Positions 44,141 to 53,073 are shown, counted from the first letter of the stretch. The stretch is DNA of 64,000 bases from Deltaproteobacteria bacterium (GCA_016703535.1 JADJBV010000001.1:6376001-6440000), one strand, 5' to 3'. Notes: a model not told the origin generated them from the letters alone. Numbers and translations are program-made.

Positions 44141-44707
44141 TCACCTGCAAGCGCGAGCGGTAGCTGGTTCCTTGAGAAGATCGTCGCGCCGCTGCTTGGC
44201 GATCGGCGTCCATTTCGCCAAAAAGCCGGGTAGGTCTTCGTCAAGAAGGACATCAATGCCGACTGAGGATGCTCCAATCCCGGCCAACTCGTTCGTGACG
44301 CGCGCTGACGCCGAATTTAAAGCCGCTCGCTTGGTTGAGTTCATCTTCGTGACAGTCTTTCCCCACGGTTCTCCGTTCGGTCCGACCTGGAACAACACAG
44401 TCGCCAACACTGGAGCGCCGAGTCGCGCCATGACCGACAGGCTAGCCGCGTCTTTCACAAGACTCGTCGTCACACCAACCCCTTCAACCTCGAATGCGGC
44501 AACCGGGATCCACAACGGAGATTCGGCAGTCGCGCCTCTCAACGCCCAGATCACGTCAATCGCGTAGTTCCTATCAGTCCCGAACACGTTGAACTCAGGG
44601 ACGGCATGAAGGTCAAGGTCGACGCCTGCCTGGCAGAGTCGAGCGCAAACCTCGTGCTTCGACATCGCAAGTTCGCTCAATCCCGCATGTTGACCGAGCG
44701 CGTTCAT
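44141..44707 (-). CDS. Hypothetical protein with PD-(D/E)XK nuclease-like motif
   Basis: 188 residues from the ATG at 44707. After a short helix, NYAIDVIWAL (Asp51) is followed at a typical distance by PVAAFEVEG (Glu73, Glu75). The D...ExE pattern with hydrophobic strands is that of restriction-type PD-(D/E)XK nucleases. The phrase VTTSLVKDAASLSVMARLGAP after it matches the helix and strand that usually follow in such proteins. The catalytic Lys is replaced by the second Glu position, which some subfamilies tolerate. No methyltransferase gene is adjacent. Likely a defence-island nuclease relative; activity uncertain. 44708-44984 holds its probable promoter and no gene I can support. Confidence 0.5.
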   Translation of the reverse strand: MNALGQHAGLSELAMSKHEVCARLCQAGVDLDLHAVPEFNVFGTDRNYAIDVIWALRGATAESPLWIPVAAFEVEGVGVTTSLVKDAASLSVMARLGAPVLATVLFQVGPNGEPWGKTVTKMNSTKRAALNSASARVTNELAGIGASSVGIDVLLDEDLPGFLAKWTPIAKQRRDDLLKEPATARACR

Positions 44708-44984
44708 CGCTAATGAAGGAGAGCATCCCTCGACCGGTGCAGAGGAAGCAACGGGCCAGAGGCTGGGGCGAATAGGAAACTCAAGGGTGGTTGCCGGGGC
44801 CACCTCCGCTTGGATCGAGCCGCCATATAGGGATACCTCCCCTGGATGGCAGGACCTACTTGAACGCCGGTGAGGGGTCGAATGGGGGTCTGTGGTGGGG
44901 TTGAGGGGCGCTTCCTGGGGCGCAGGACGAGCCTCGGCCTCGCGAGGATGCTCGCCTTCAAGGCCCGGGGCGGAGCTGTGGTGC

Positions 44985-45962
44985 TCAGTTCGCGAGTGGG
45001 AGAGCTTGTTGCGGCCCGGGCGGGCCGGTGCTCTCCACCGGCACGAACTGGTTTCGACGCAAGGTCCTGGGGCAGCGGGGGCAGGAATGGCCGTTGACCT
45101 CGTAGACGCGGGCCAAGAGCTTCGCCCACGCTTCGCGATACGGCACTGGCGTTGCCGGCTCGAACTTCCGAGCCCCGAACCACGCGCCTTGCACCGCCAC
45201 CCAGCCTGCTGGCACCACCTGCGGTCGAAGCCGCGCGGCCGGCGCCAGCACCCCGAAGGCGCGGATCTGATGCTGCCGCGGGGGAGGCACCAGCCAGGCC
45301 AGGCGCCGGAGCAACGAGAGCGGATGCAGCAGCAGCTCCTGCTGCGTGGTGCGCGTCGGGCGGCGGAGCGTGAACCGCGCCTGCGCCTCGTCGATGAGCT
45401 CGAGCTGGGCCTCCGCGAACGGCGGCCGGGCGGCGTAGCGCACGAGCTGGGCGCGACCGGCGCGGTCGTCGGCGCCGACCCGCACGCTCGCGTTGACCTC
45501 GAAGCGACCTCGGAGCTTCTTCGGCTCCACACTGACGATCCCTACGGCGCACGGGCCGCCGTTGGCCACCACGGGTCGTCGGGCCGGCCCTCGGCGCCCT
45601 CCTCGAGATACCCATGGCGACGCAGCCACCCCAAAAACCGAAGCTCCACCTCGTCCTCGAGGGCCCCACGCTCTCCGGCCGAGGGGCCTTGGTCCTGGCG
45701 GAATTCTAGCGTGCCGACGTCCTCCTCCAAGTAGCCGCCGTCGAGCACCCGCACGTGCAGGTGCGGATAGACCGAAAGCGTCTTCGTGAACCGCTGCACG
45801 AACGCCACCGCCCCGCCCTTCGACCGGGCAAGGGGCCGCGCTGCTGCCCGCGGAAGATGGCTTCTACGAAGACCCGCGCCATCGCCTCCTGGGCGTCGGC
45901 ACGGGCCGCCAACAACCCGACCAACTCCGAAGGCGGCGACAGAACGTACTACCGAATCGGAG
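44985..45962 (-). mobile_element. IS91-family transposase remnant, C-terminal half
   Basis: Three minus-strand frames together read the middle and end of an IS91 transposase: ARVFVEAIFRGQQ, then VYPHLHVRVLDGGYLE (the catalytic region), then FEVNASVRVGADDRAG, LLRRLAWLVPPPRQHQIRAF and a Cys pair GHSCPRCPRTLRRNQF at the end. At least two frameshifts (near 45830, where one C is missing relative to the left copy, and near 45550) inactivate it. Homology begins at about 45962: the N-terminal zinc domain is missing. The 150 bp at 45812-45962 overlap, with several mismatches, the end of the left remnant at 35158-35308. Confidence 0.8.
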
Positions 45963-46245
45963 GTAGGCGTCGATCTCGCCCGCCAGATCCTGGAGCGATC
46001 GGCAGGTGCCACGGCGGAGCAGCCGGTCGAGGTGAAAGACGCCGTCCATCAGGCGTCGCCTGCCGGCGACTCGGGCGGATACCGGGGGGCGGTCCCGCTT
46101 GATTCGCTTCGTCTTGCTCACGCCAAGCTCCCAGCCATCCCTTGGGGGAAGCTCTTGTCATGAGACCCTGGGGCAGGAGCAATGTCGGGAACCCAGTTCG
46201 GTGGCCGAGTTGGGTCCAGGTACTCAGGATAGTTGGGCGGGCGCA

Positions 46246-46512
46246 GGTCCGCGGATCCAAGCGACCCACTCCGTAGTGCCTTCGGCGGGTCCGGGGACCT
46301 CGACAAAGCGGTCTCGAGTCGGTGCGGGGACCTGCCTCGACCCGAGCTCGGCGTCTATCGACTGGGTTTTTGGGTCCGCCCAGGCGGCCGAGCCACTGTG
46401 GAGTCTGGGTGGAGGATAAAAGTGGAGGGCCGAGGACCCGTCGCGGCGTCTGAATTGAGTCCCGGGACCCGAAGAAGGCACTGCGGAGTGGCTTCGTTGG
46501 GTCCCGGGACCC
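46246..46512. repeat. 55-bp imperfect inverted repeats (GGGTCC-rich)
   Basis: Arms 46246-46300 and 46458-46512 match in inverse orientation at 42 of 55 positions; each contains GGCACTACGGAGTGG or GGCACTGCGGAGTGG and ends in GGTCC/GGGACC palindromes. The 157 bp between hold further GGGTCC and GGACC motifs. The arrangement is like a decayed MITE or a nest of small dispersed repeats. Around it, 45963-46764 carries no gene I can support; a short minus-strand stretch near 45970-46120 (RLLRRGTCRSLQDLAGEIDA) faintly resembles the end of an IS630 transposase. Confidence 0.6.
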
Positions 46513-46580
46513 AGGCCGGATCACCTCGACCCAACCGGGTTGGGTCCGGGGACTGCTTAAAACGCTGTGAGTCGACGGGT

Positions 46581-46620
46581 GTCCGGATTCGTCCGGATTC
46601 GTCCGGATTCGTCCGGACGA
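46581..46620 (+). repeat. 10-bp tandem repeat GTCCGGATTC
   Basis: Three exact copies of GTCCGGATTC are followed by a fourth that diverges after GTCCGGA. Further CCGGAC motifs reach about 46650. Related GTCCGGATT/CCGGAC motifs occur at about 35735-35770 beside the left IS91 remnant, so the two flanks share a sequence family. They may be part of IS91-type terminal DNA or preferred targets. Confidence 0.75.
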
Positions 46621-46764
46621 TTTGTCCGGCCGGACGAACGCCGGACGCCGCGGATCCCGAAGGTGCAGTGATTCCGCAGGAGGATGTCCGGCACGCGGCT
46701 TGAAGATGGGTTCGGCATGACCTCGGACACGGAGTCCGAGCTCCAACCTATGAGGAGATTGACC

Positions 46765-47628
46765 ATGTCGAACGAACTGGTGTCGCCCAGGTACTTCCAA
46801 CTTCCGCCACTGGACGCCCCGGGGACCGTGGCGATGGCGACGAGCACCTTGGCATCGGCGCCGAAGGCAGCGCCGCCCGCGGTAAAGAAGGCCCTCAAGA
46901 AGGTGGCGTCAACGCTGGCCGAGATGAAGGAGGTGCTGGCGGGCGAGCCGATCGCGATGCCCGACGTGAGCCGGGCCGCCGACCTGTCCCTCGATCGTTC
47001 CTGGGGTGGCCTGAGCGGTCGGATCAGCAGCTACACTTTCCTGCCCGAAGACCTGTACCCCAAGGTGTCCACCGCGAATGAGTTGATGCGGACCCTGTTC
47101 CCCGATGGCTTGAGCTTCCTCAAGTTGCCCTACCGGCAGGAGTGGGCCGAGAGCGAAAGGCGCCTGGAGCGGATCGAGATGATGGGCTTGGAGGCCAAAA
47201 TCCACGAGGTCGCTGGGCGTGATCACCTGGAGGAGGTGCGTCGGGCCCACCGGGTGTACGGCGAGGTCTTGGGCATCACCCGACCGAACCCTCTGGCTCA
47301 GGCCCCCGAACGCGCCGAGAAGCTGCGGGCGCTGCGCAAGGCTCTGAACCACTACGTGTTGAATCTGCTCGCTTGCCTGGACGAGGAAGATCCAGAGACC
47401 GAGGAGATGGTCCGGCGCGCCCTCCAGCCCATCGACGAGTTTCGCGCGGCGGCGCCCGGGCGGCGGTCGGCGAGTGACGACGACGGCCCGGAGACCGAAG
47501 TGCCCCCCGTCGCTTCACCCGTGGTGGCTTCACCGCCGCCTGTCGCGGTCGGCGGCGGCGCTGCGCCGATCGCTCCCAGCCCGGCTCCGATCCCGGTGCG
47601 CTCGACCCCTACGGATGCCCCGAGCTGA
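46765..47628 (+). CDS. Conserved hypothetical protein
   Basis: 287 residues from the ATG at 46765, chosen for GAGGAG 8 bp upstream (an in-frame ATG at 46684 lacks one). A helical core at 45-210 has SRAADLSLDRSWGGLSGRI, LFPDGLSFLKLPYRQEW and RRAHRVYGEVLG. The last 75 residues are Pro/Ala-rich and probably disordered. I recall similar helical cores in unnamed myxobacterial proteins, but no function. No signal or membrane segment. It is the first host-like gene to the right of the repeat zone. Confidence 0.65.
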   Translation: MSNELVSPRYFQLPPLDAPGTVAMATSTLASAPKAAPPAVKKALKKVASTLAEMKEVLAGEPIAMPDVSRAADLSLDRSWGGLSGRISSYTFLPEDLYPKVSTANELMRTLFPDGLSFLKLPYRQEWAESERRLERIEMMGLEAKIHEVAGRDHLEEVRRAHRVYGEVLGITRPNPLAQAPERAEKLRALRKALNHYVLNLLACLDEEDPETEEMVRRALQPIDEFRAAAPGRRSASDDDGPETEVPPVASPVVASPPPVAVGGGAAPIAPSPAPIPVRSTPTDAPS

Positions 47629-47663
47629 GCACGGTGCGAAGCTCCCACCGGGCCGACGTAACT

Positions 47664-48344
47664 TCAGGGCTTACAGGCCTTCTGGCGGAGCGCTACCACC
47701 TTGGCCCCCGCTTCCTTGAGGGCCTGACGCCGCCCCTGCGCCGACTGCAGCAGCGCCTTGTCCTGGGTGTCGATGGCCTTCTGCAGATCCCGGAGCAGCT
47801 CGGCGTTGTCGTCGAGGAAGTCGGCGGTCGCCCGGTGCAACTCATCGCACGCTCTTGGCGAGGACAGCCCCTGGATCAGGCTCTTCAATCGCTCGGCTTC
47901 GTCGATCGCCGGCTGCATGCTCTGGCTGGCCTTCACGTCGGCGAAGGTGGCCGCCTCGCTCTTGCCGGTGTCCGCGGCGTCGTAGGCCTTGAGGTACTCG
48001 GCGATGGCCTTGGCCTCTTCTTCCGGTGAGAGGGGCGGCGGCGTCACGACCACCTGGGGCGGCGGCGGCGCGGCCTTCTGCTTGGCCATGGCGGCCCGGA
48101 TGGTGTTCGCCGTGGCCTGAGCCTCCGCGTGTTGTTTGCACTCGGGGCCCACCGCCTCCAGGGCCGTCAACACCGGCCCGAAGCGCGGGTCGCCCAAAGT
48201 CGGATCCAGGCTCGCTTGGCTGACTTCGTCGAGCTGGGCCATGGCGGCCTCGAACTCTTCGCAGTTTTTGGTGGGCGCGGGTTTGTTGCAGGCGAGCGCA
48301 CCGGCAAGGGCCAGCGCGAGATACCTTGTGAGGTGCCGGGACAT
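47664..48344 (-). CDS. Hypothetical lipoprotein, helical
   Basis: 226 residues. The lipobox AGALAC (Cys19) is clear. The mature part is helical with charged residues (NCEEFEAAMAQLDEV), a Pro-rich break near 95-110 (PPPPQVVV), and a helical C-terminal half (ELLRDLQKAIDTQDKALLQS). Four cysteines in the mature part may form disulphides. No family recognised. Converges with the 46765 gene (35 bp between stops) and diverges from the alcohol dehydrogenase. Confidence 0.7.
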   Translation of the reverse strand: MSRHLTRYLALALAGALACNKPAPTKNCEEFEAAMAQLDEVSQASLDPTLGDPRFGPVLTALEAVGPECKQHAEAQATANTIRAAMAKQKAAPPPPQVVVTPPPLSPEEEAKAIAEYLKAYDAADTGKSEAATFADVKASQSMQPAIDEAERLKSLIQGLSSPRACDELHRATADFLDDNAELLRDLQKAIDTQDKALLQSAQGRRQALKEAGAKVVALRQKACKP

Positions 48345-48493
48345 GAACCGTTCCTACCCGACGTCCGAGGGCTGCACCAGTGGCGGGGGCGGGCGACATG
48401 TTCGTCCCTTGGACCGATTTGCGGTTGAAGAACCTGTGACAAAGGTCTGGGCTGCCTTGACCGGAACTCTGAGCCGGACGAGCGTGCCCCACC

Positions 48494-49495
48494 ATGAAAG
48501 CGGTTCAGATCTCCAAAGCCAACGGCCCCTTCGAGTTTGTCGAGCGGCCCATCCCCGAAGTTCGTCCTGGGACGGTGCGGGTGAAGGTCGAAGCCTGCGG
48601 CATTTGCCACAGCGATGCCTTCGTAAAATTTGCGGCCTTTCCGGGCATCACCTTGCCGCGGGTCCCGGGCCACGAGATCGCCGGGCGGGTCGATGCCGTG
48701 GGCGAAGGGGTCGTGCCCTGGAACGTGGGTGACCGCGTGGGGGTGGGTTGGCACGGGGGACATTGTTCGGTGTGCGAGCCGTGTCGGCGAGGGGACTTCG
48801 TCAACTGCAACAATGAGAAGATCACCGGGATCAGCCACGACGGCGGATATGCCGAGTATGTGGTGGTCCCCGCGGAGTCTCTTGCTCGGATCCCCGACGG
48901 CCTCAGCGCCGAAGAAGCCGCGCCGCTTTTGTGCGCGGGCGTCACCACCTACAACTCACTGCGCCAGACCGGGGCGAGGGCCGGTGACACGGTCGCGGTC
49001 TTGGGCCTGGGCGGCCTCGGTCACCTCGGTGTCCAGTACGCGCACCACATGGGGTTCAGGACTGTGGCGTTGTCCCGAGGCGCCGACAAGGCGAAGCTTG
49101 CCCAGGAGCTCGGTGCGTCGATCTACATCGACACCGCCGCCGGGGATCCAGCCAAGGCGCTCCAGGACATCGGCGGCGCCGACGTGATCCTCGCGACCGC
49201 CCCCAACGCCGACGCGATCAGCGCCATGTTCGGTGGGCTCAAAAAACGGGGCACCTTGATGGTGGTGGGCGCGACGATGGAGCCGCTCAAGATCCCGGCC
49301 TTGGGGCTCCTCAGCGGCAAAACGGTGCGAGGTTGGCCGAGCGGGAGCGCGATCGACTCGGAAGACACGATGCGGTTCAGCGCGCTCGCGAAGATCAAGC
49401 CGTACCTCGAGCGCTTTCCGCTGGCGAAGGCCGAGGATGCCTTCAACAAGATGATGTCGAACCAGGTTCGCTTCCGCGCCGTCCTCGTCCCCTGA
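48494..49495 (+). CDS. Zinc-dependent alcohol dehydrogenase (MDR family)
   Basis: 333 residues, the normal length for AdhP/AdhT-like enzymes, which oxidise primary alcohols or reduce aldehydes with NAD(P). The catalytic zinc site is intact: CGICHSD (Cys36, His39), GHEIAGRV (His/Glu) and Cys in the later loop. The structural zinc loop is partly kept: HCSVCEPCRRGDFVNC. The nucleotide-binding loop is VLGLGGLGHLGVQYA (Rossmann GxGGxG). The C-terminal KAEDAFNKMMSNQVRFRAVL is typical. No operon partner; substrate not predictable. Confidence 0.93.
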   Translation: MKAVQISKANGPFEFVERPIPEVRPGTVRVKVEACGICHSDAFVKFAAFPGITLPRVPGHEIAGRVDAVGEGVVPWNVGDRVGVGWHGGHCSVCEPCRRGDFVNCNNEKITGISHDGGYAEYVVVPAESLARIPDGLSAEEAAPLLCAGVTTYNSLRQTGARAGDTVAVLGLGGLGHLGVQYAHHMGFRTVALSRGADKAKLAQELGASIYIDTAAGDPAKALQDIGGADVILATAPNADAISAMFGGLKKRGTLMVVGATMEPLKIPALGLLSGKTVRGWPSGSAIDSEDTMRFSALAKIKPYLERFPLAKAEDAFNKMMSNQVRFRAVLVP

Positions 49496-49704
49496 TCTCC
49501 GCCGAATGAGCGCCGCACCCACGTCGTGCGCGCCGATCGGGACCCACGGACAGTCAATTCGGTCACTGAGTCCAGAGACTTGCACGGGCTCTTGCGTGCC
49601 GCGCAATAGCCTCGTGCGCCCAGGCTGACATCGTTTGTCGCCGGACCGCGAAAACCTCTTTGCCTTCGCGGAACCAAACGCCGGGGCAGAAAAGAGAAGA
49701 ACCG

Positions 49705-50283
49705 ATGAACACCAACAAGAGCCTCGTCCACGCCTTTGTCCTTCAGCCCAATGGGCTCCGGGTCGGTCCCCGCCAAGAGGAGCGGATCGTCAAAGCGGCG
49801 GACCTCAACAACGACGGCCAGGTCAGCTACGCCACCGAAGTCGGCGGCGCCGGCTCCTACGTTCGAAACCAGTACGTCCGCCCCGGTGCCAACCCCTGCC
49901 AGGGGCCTCGGCTCCAACAAGGCGTCAGCCCCGAAGACGTGGTTCGCGCCCTCGAGGCTCGAAAGGCCGTCATCACCACCATCGTCAGCCAGTTCGCGGA
50001 TCAGACCTTCGATCAGGGACGGGCCACCGGGACCCCCGCCAACTACTTCGGAGGTTTCTTCAGCGCCTCGAAGCGGACCATCAAGGACGAGATCGAAGAG
50101 GTCGCGGGCAAGATGGGAACCGCGGGCAAGTTGAATCAACTGGCGAAGATGATCGAAGCCACCCCTCGCAACGCCGACGGGAAGATCGACTTCAAGATCT
50201 GGGACGCCGTGCTCTTTGGGAAACTCCAAGCCGAACTCGGCGTGCAGAAGTGGAACCTCTACGGGCGGATGTCGGATTGCTGA
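49705..50283 (+). CDS. Hypothetical protein with EF-hand-like loops
   Basis: 192 residues from the ATG at 49705 with AAGAGAAGAA upstream. Two segments look like calcium loops: DLNNDGQVSYATE near 33-45 and RNADGKIDFKIWD near 155-167. Between them is a helical region with a Gly/Phe-rich turn (TPANYFGGFFSASKRT). There is no signal peptide, so a cytoplasmic calcium-binding or structural protein is possible. No family recognised. Upstream 49496-49704 (209 bp) shows no other gene. Confidence 0.6.
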   Translation: MNTNKSLVHAFVLQPNGLRVGPRQEERIVKAADLNNDGQVSYATEVGGAGSYVRNQYVRPGANPCQGPRLQQGVSPEDVVRALEARKAVITTIVSQFADQTFDQGRATGTPANYFGGFFSASKRTIKDEIEEVAGKMGTAGKLNQLAKMIEATPRNADGKIDFKIWDAVLFGKLQAELGVQKWNLYGRMSDC

Positions 50284-50306
50284 CTCGACCCACCGCCCCG
50301 CCGAAA

Positions 50307-51236
50307 TCAGAAGTCGGGGCGCAGGCGGATGGTGGCCAACTCTTTGGTGAGCATGCGCTTGAAGATCATCGGGCCGATCCAGGTGTACGCGACGATCGCC
50401 AGCCAACCGTATTCGACGATCGGCACGTAGGCGGCGTCTTCGGCCAAGATGGTGACGGTGCGGTAGAGGGCGAAGCCGCCGAGCAACACCAACATGGAGC
50501 GGGCGTCGGGCAAGGTCTGCATCCAGGTGTTCCAGCGCCACCAAACGCCGATCACCGGGCTTTGGTGGGCCTTGATGGCGGCCAAGAGGTGGAGGGCGCC
50601 CCGATGGTTGGGGTAGTCGCGGAGGACCCAGGCGGCGTGGTCTTTGGCGCTTTCGGAGTCCTTCTTGCGCAGGTGCACGTGACCGAGGACCACCAAAGCG
50701 GCGGCGTGATCAGGCGATTGTTCGAGGGCCTCACGGCTGCGGGCCTCGGCGTCGGCCAAGTTGCCTTCGGCCAGATCGAGCTCTCCCAGGTCGGCGAGCA
50801 CGTCGGGATCGTTGGGCTCGAGGTTGCGGGCCTTCTCCAAGGTGGCCCGGGCTTCGGCCCGGCGGCCTTGGGCCACGTAGATCTCGGCCAAGCTGCAGAG
50901 GTTGCCGGCGTCGATCGGATCCAGGCTGATGGCCCGCATGAGGTGCTCTTCGGCGGGGGCCCATCGGCGTCGATAGAACTCGGCCAGGCCGAGGGCCCGG
51001 TGGGCCAAGCTGGCTTCGGGGTCCAACTCGACCGCCCGCTGAGCCTCGACGGTGGCGGCGTGGACCCGGTTGCCGACGAGTAAGTTGAGGGCCAAGAGGG
51101 CGTGGGCCGCGGCGTGCTCCGGATCCAAAGCCAGGGCCTGCTTGAGCAACAAGATGGCGCCGTGGTGATCGCCCATGGCCATCCGCTGGCCGGCCTGCAG
51201 GTACAGGCGATGAAAGTCCGGCGAAAGGAAGGTCAT
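50307..51236 (-). CDS. TPR protein with two C-terminal membrane helices
   Basis: 309 residues. Five to six TPR units fill residues 1-215 (GDHHGAILLLKQALALDPEH and similar). Two hydrophobic helices follow at about 240-262 and 270-292, so the TPR part is held at the inner membrane on the cytoplasmic side. The start overlaps the stop of the membrane protein gene by ATGA. With the AAA ATPase it forms a three-gene coupled operon. The TPR part is probably a scaffold for the ATPase or its client. Confidence 0.8.
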   Translation of the reverse strand: MTFLSPDFHRLYLQAGQRMAMGDHHGAILLLKQALALDPEHAAAHALLALNLLVGNRVHAATVEAQRAVELDPEASLAHRALGLAEFYRRRWAPAEEHLMRAISLDPIDAGNLCSLAEIYVAQGRRAEARATLEKARNLEPNDPDVLADLGELDLAEGNLADAEARSREALEQSPDHAAALVVLGHVHLRKKDSESAKDHAAWVLRDYPNHRGALHLLAAIKAHQSPVIGVWWRWNTWMQTLPDARSMLVLLGGFALYRTVTILAEDAAYVPIVEYGWLAIVAYTWIGPMIFKRMLTKELATIRLRPDF

Positions 51237-51718
51237 GACAACACCATCCGCAAGATCGGCGCGAAGGGCGCGAGGACATAACCTTTGACGAAGGTCGCGC
51301 CGATGGCCACCAAGGCTCCGTTCCGCACCAACCCACCGAAGTATTCATAGAGCTGAAAACTCCGGCTCTGCTGGTTGTGAAGCAGATAGTAGATCGCCAA
51401 CTTGGTCAGCTGTACGGCCAACACCCCAAAGCGGACCACCCGCAAGTCCCAACCTTGTTCATCGACCCGCCAGGCCAGGTGGTTGACCAACACCAGCCCC
51501 GCCAACAACGCCAAGACGCCGTAGAACAACCACTCGAGCTCCTTGCGTCGGGTGGCGCTGCCGATGGCGATGCTGTTGAGCACGAACCAAGGCCCGGCCA
51601 ACCAGAAGCCGCCCAACATGCCGCCGAGCAAGATCCAGAAGGGGTTGACCGCCAGGTGCGAAAGTTTGCTCGGCTGGGGTTCGTCGATGATCCGGTAGTC
51701 GTGGGTGGCGCCGCTCAT
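51233..51718 (-). CDS. Small integral membrane protein of the AAA operon
   Basis: 161 residues with about four membrane helices (around 27-50, 62-80, 94-113, 130-150). No family recognised and no catalytic motif. It lies between an AAA ATPase and a TPR membrane protein gene, with ATGA overlaps on both sides, which argues that the three products form one complex in a fixed ratio. Confidence 0.75.
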   Translation of the reverse strand: MSGATHDYRIIDEPQPSKLSHLAVNPFWILLGGMLGGFWLAGPWFVLNSIAIGSATRRKELEWLFYGVLALLAGLVLVNHLAWRVDEQGWDLRVVRFGVLAVQLTKLAIYYLLHNQQSRSFQLYEYFGGLVRNGALVAIGATFVKGYVLAPFAPILRMVLS

Positions 51719-53073
51719 GCCTTGCCGTGTTTCGCGAGGAACTCCAGCACCTCATCGTATTGGCCCGACTCGTTGGCGTAACGGGCGTGGTTGCGGGCGG
51801 TGGTCAACCACTCGAGGGTGGTCGGCTTGACCTCGGCGGCGGCCTGCTTGAGTTGCTCCGTGCCGATGGGCACCTCTTTCCCGGCCTGAATCGTCGCCTC
51901 GATGGCCAGGTCGGCGGCGGTGTCGATCAGGTGTTCGAGATCTGCGCCGGAAAAGCCGCTGGTGCTCTTGGCCACCCAGTCGAGCTCGATCCCTGGCGCC
52001 ACCGGGCGGCCCGCCAACTTGAGGGCCAAGATCGCCGCCCGGGCCGGGCGATCGGGCGGGGGCACGAAGAAGGTCCGATCGAAGCGGCCCGGGCGACGGA
52101 AGGCGGCGTCGACGGCCCAGGGGGTGTTGGTGGCGCCCAAGATCAAGACGCCGGTGTTCTGGCTGGCGAAGCCGTCCATCTCCGACAAAAACTGGGAGAC
52201 CAACTTGGCGGTGTGGCCATCCCGGGCGAACTGACGTTTGCCGCCCAGGGCCTCGACCTCGTCGAAGAAGAGCACCGCCGGCTTGGCGGCCCGAGCCTTC
52301 TCGAAGAGGGCGTGGAGTTTCTGCTCCGACTCACCGATGTACATGTCGAGGACGTCGGAGATGGCCACGTTGAAGAACTTGGCCTGACACTCGCCGGCGG
52401 TGGCCCGGGCCAACATGGTCTTGCCGACGCCCGGGGGGCCGAACAACAAAATGCCGCCGCCGCTCTTACGCTTGAAGCGTTCGAACAAGGAGGGCTTCTG
52501 AAAAGGGAGGATGATTCGCCGCCGGATCTGCTCCTTCAAAGGCTCGAGGCCTCCGACGTCGGCGAAGGTGACCTTTTGAGCCTCAGGTTGAAAGAGGGGC
52601 TTGAGTTCGGCCTCGGCGATCGCTTCATCTCGAGCCGAAACTTGGTACCGGGGACGACCGGCGCCGACGTCGTTGGTGACCCGCTCCCGGGCCCCCAGGG
52701 CTTTGGCCAACTCGGGATCGGCGAGCAAGGGGCTCTCGACGGTCGCGCCTTCGTAGGCCTCGCGCCCCTCGGTGATCCGATCCAGGGCCAGCAGGGCCAT
52801 GGCCCGGGCCAGACGTTCGCCGGGGGAGCCGCCGCTGGCGACCTGGAGGGCCCGTTCGGGGGCCCCACCTTTGGCCAACGCTTCGCCGAGGACCCGGCGA
52901 TCGCCCGGGAGCAGGCCATCCATCGGGAGTTCGGCGGGGATCAGCCGGGCCGCCTTCTCGAACTCACCGCGCTTCAGCCGTTCCCGGACGACCGTAAGCA
53001 ACAAGGTGGTGTTGTGGGGCGTCGCGGCCAGGGCGGCCTCGAGTGACTCCAGGGTGACTTCGTCCACCCGCAC
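51715..53073 (-). CDS. AAA+ ATPase with N-terminal TPR-like helices
   Basis: 452 residues counted from a GTG at 53073 (GTG preceded by an AGGA-like site; an upstream TTG would add nine residues). Residues 1-150 are helical and TPR-like. Residues 170-400 are a classical AAA domain: FADVGGLEPLKEQI, Walker A GPPGVGKTML (212-221), Walker B VLFFDEVEAL (267-276), sensor GATNTPW, and the arginine finger region FRRPGRFDRTF. It resembles the spastin/katanin/FtsH-like group rather than ClpV. It probably remodels a membrane-bound target with the two membrane proteins encoded downstream. All ATPase residues look intact. Confidence 0.88.
   Translation of the reverse strand: MRVDEVTLESLEAALAATPHNTTLLLTVVRERLKRGEFEKAARLIPAELPMDGLLPGDRRVLGEALAKGGAPERALQVASGGSPGERLARAMALLALDRITEGREAYEGATVESPLLADPELAKALGARERVTNDVGAGRPRYQVSARDEAIAEAELKPLFQPEAQKVTFADVGGLEPLKEQIRRRIILPFQKPSLFERFKRKSGGGILLFGPPGVGKTMLARATAGECQAKFFNVAISDVLDMYIGESEQKLHALFEKARAAKPAVLFFDEVEALGGKRQFARDGHTAKLVSQFLSEMDGFASQNTGVLILGATNTPWAVDAAFRRPGRFDRTFFVPPPDRPARAAILALKLAGRPVAPGIELDWVAKSTSGFSGADLEHLIDTAADLAIEATIQAGKEVPIGTEQLKQAAAEVKPTTLEWLTTARNHARYANESGQYDEVLEFLAKHGKA

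Noticed and set aside
46246..46620. CRISPR array
   Set aside because: Repeats are inverted or 10-bp tandem, without regular spacers or cas genes.
51715..53073. T6SS ATPase ClpV
   Set aside because: Single AAA domain of the spastin/FtsH-like type; ClpV has two AAA modules and about 850-900 residues.
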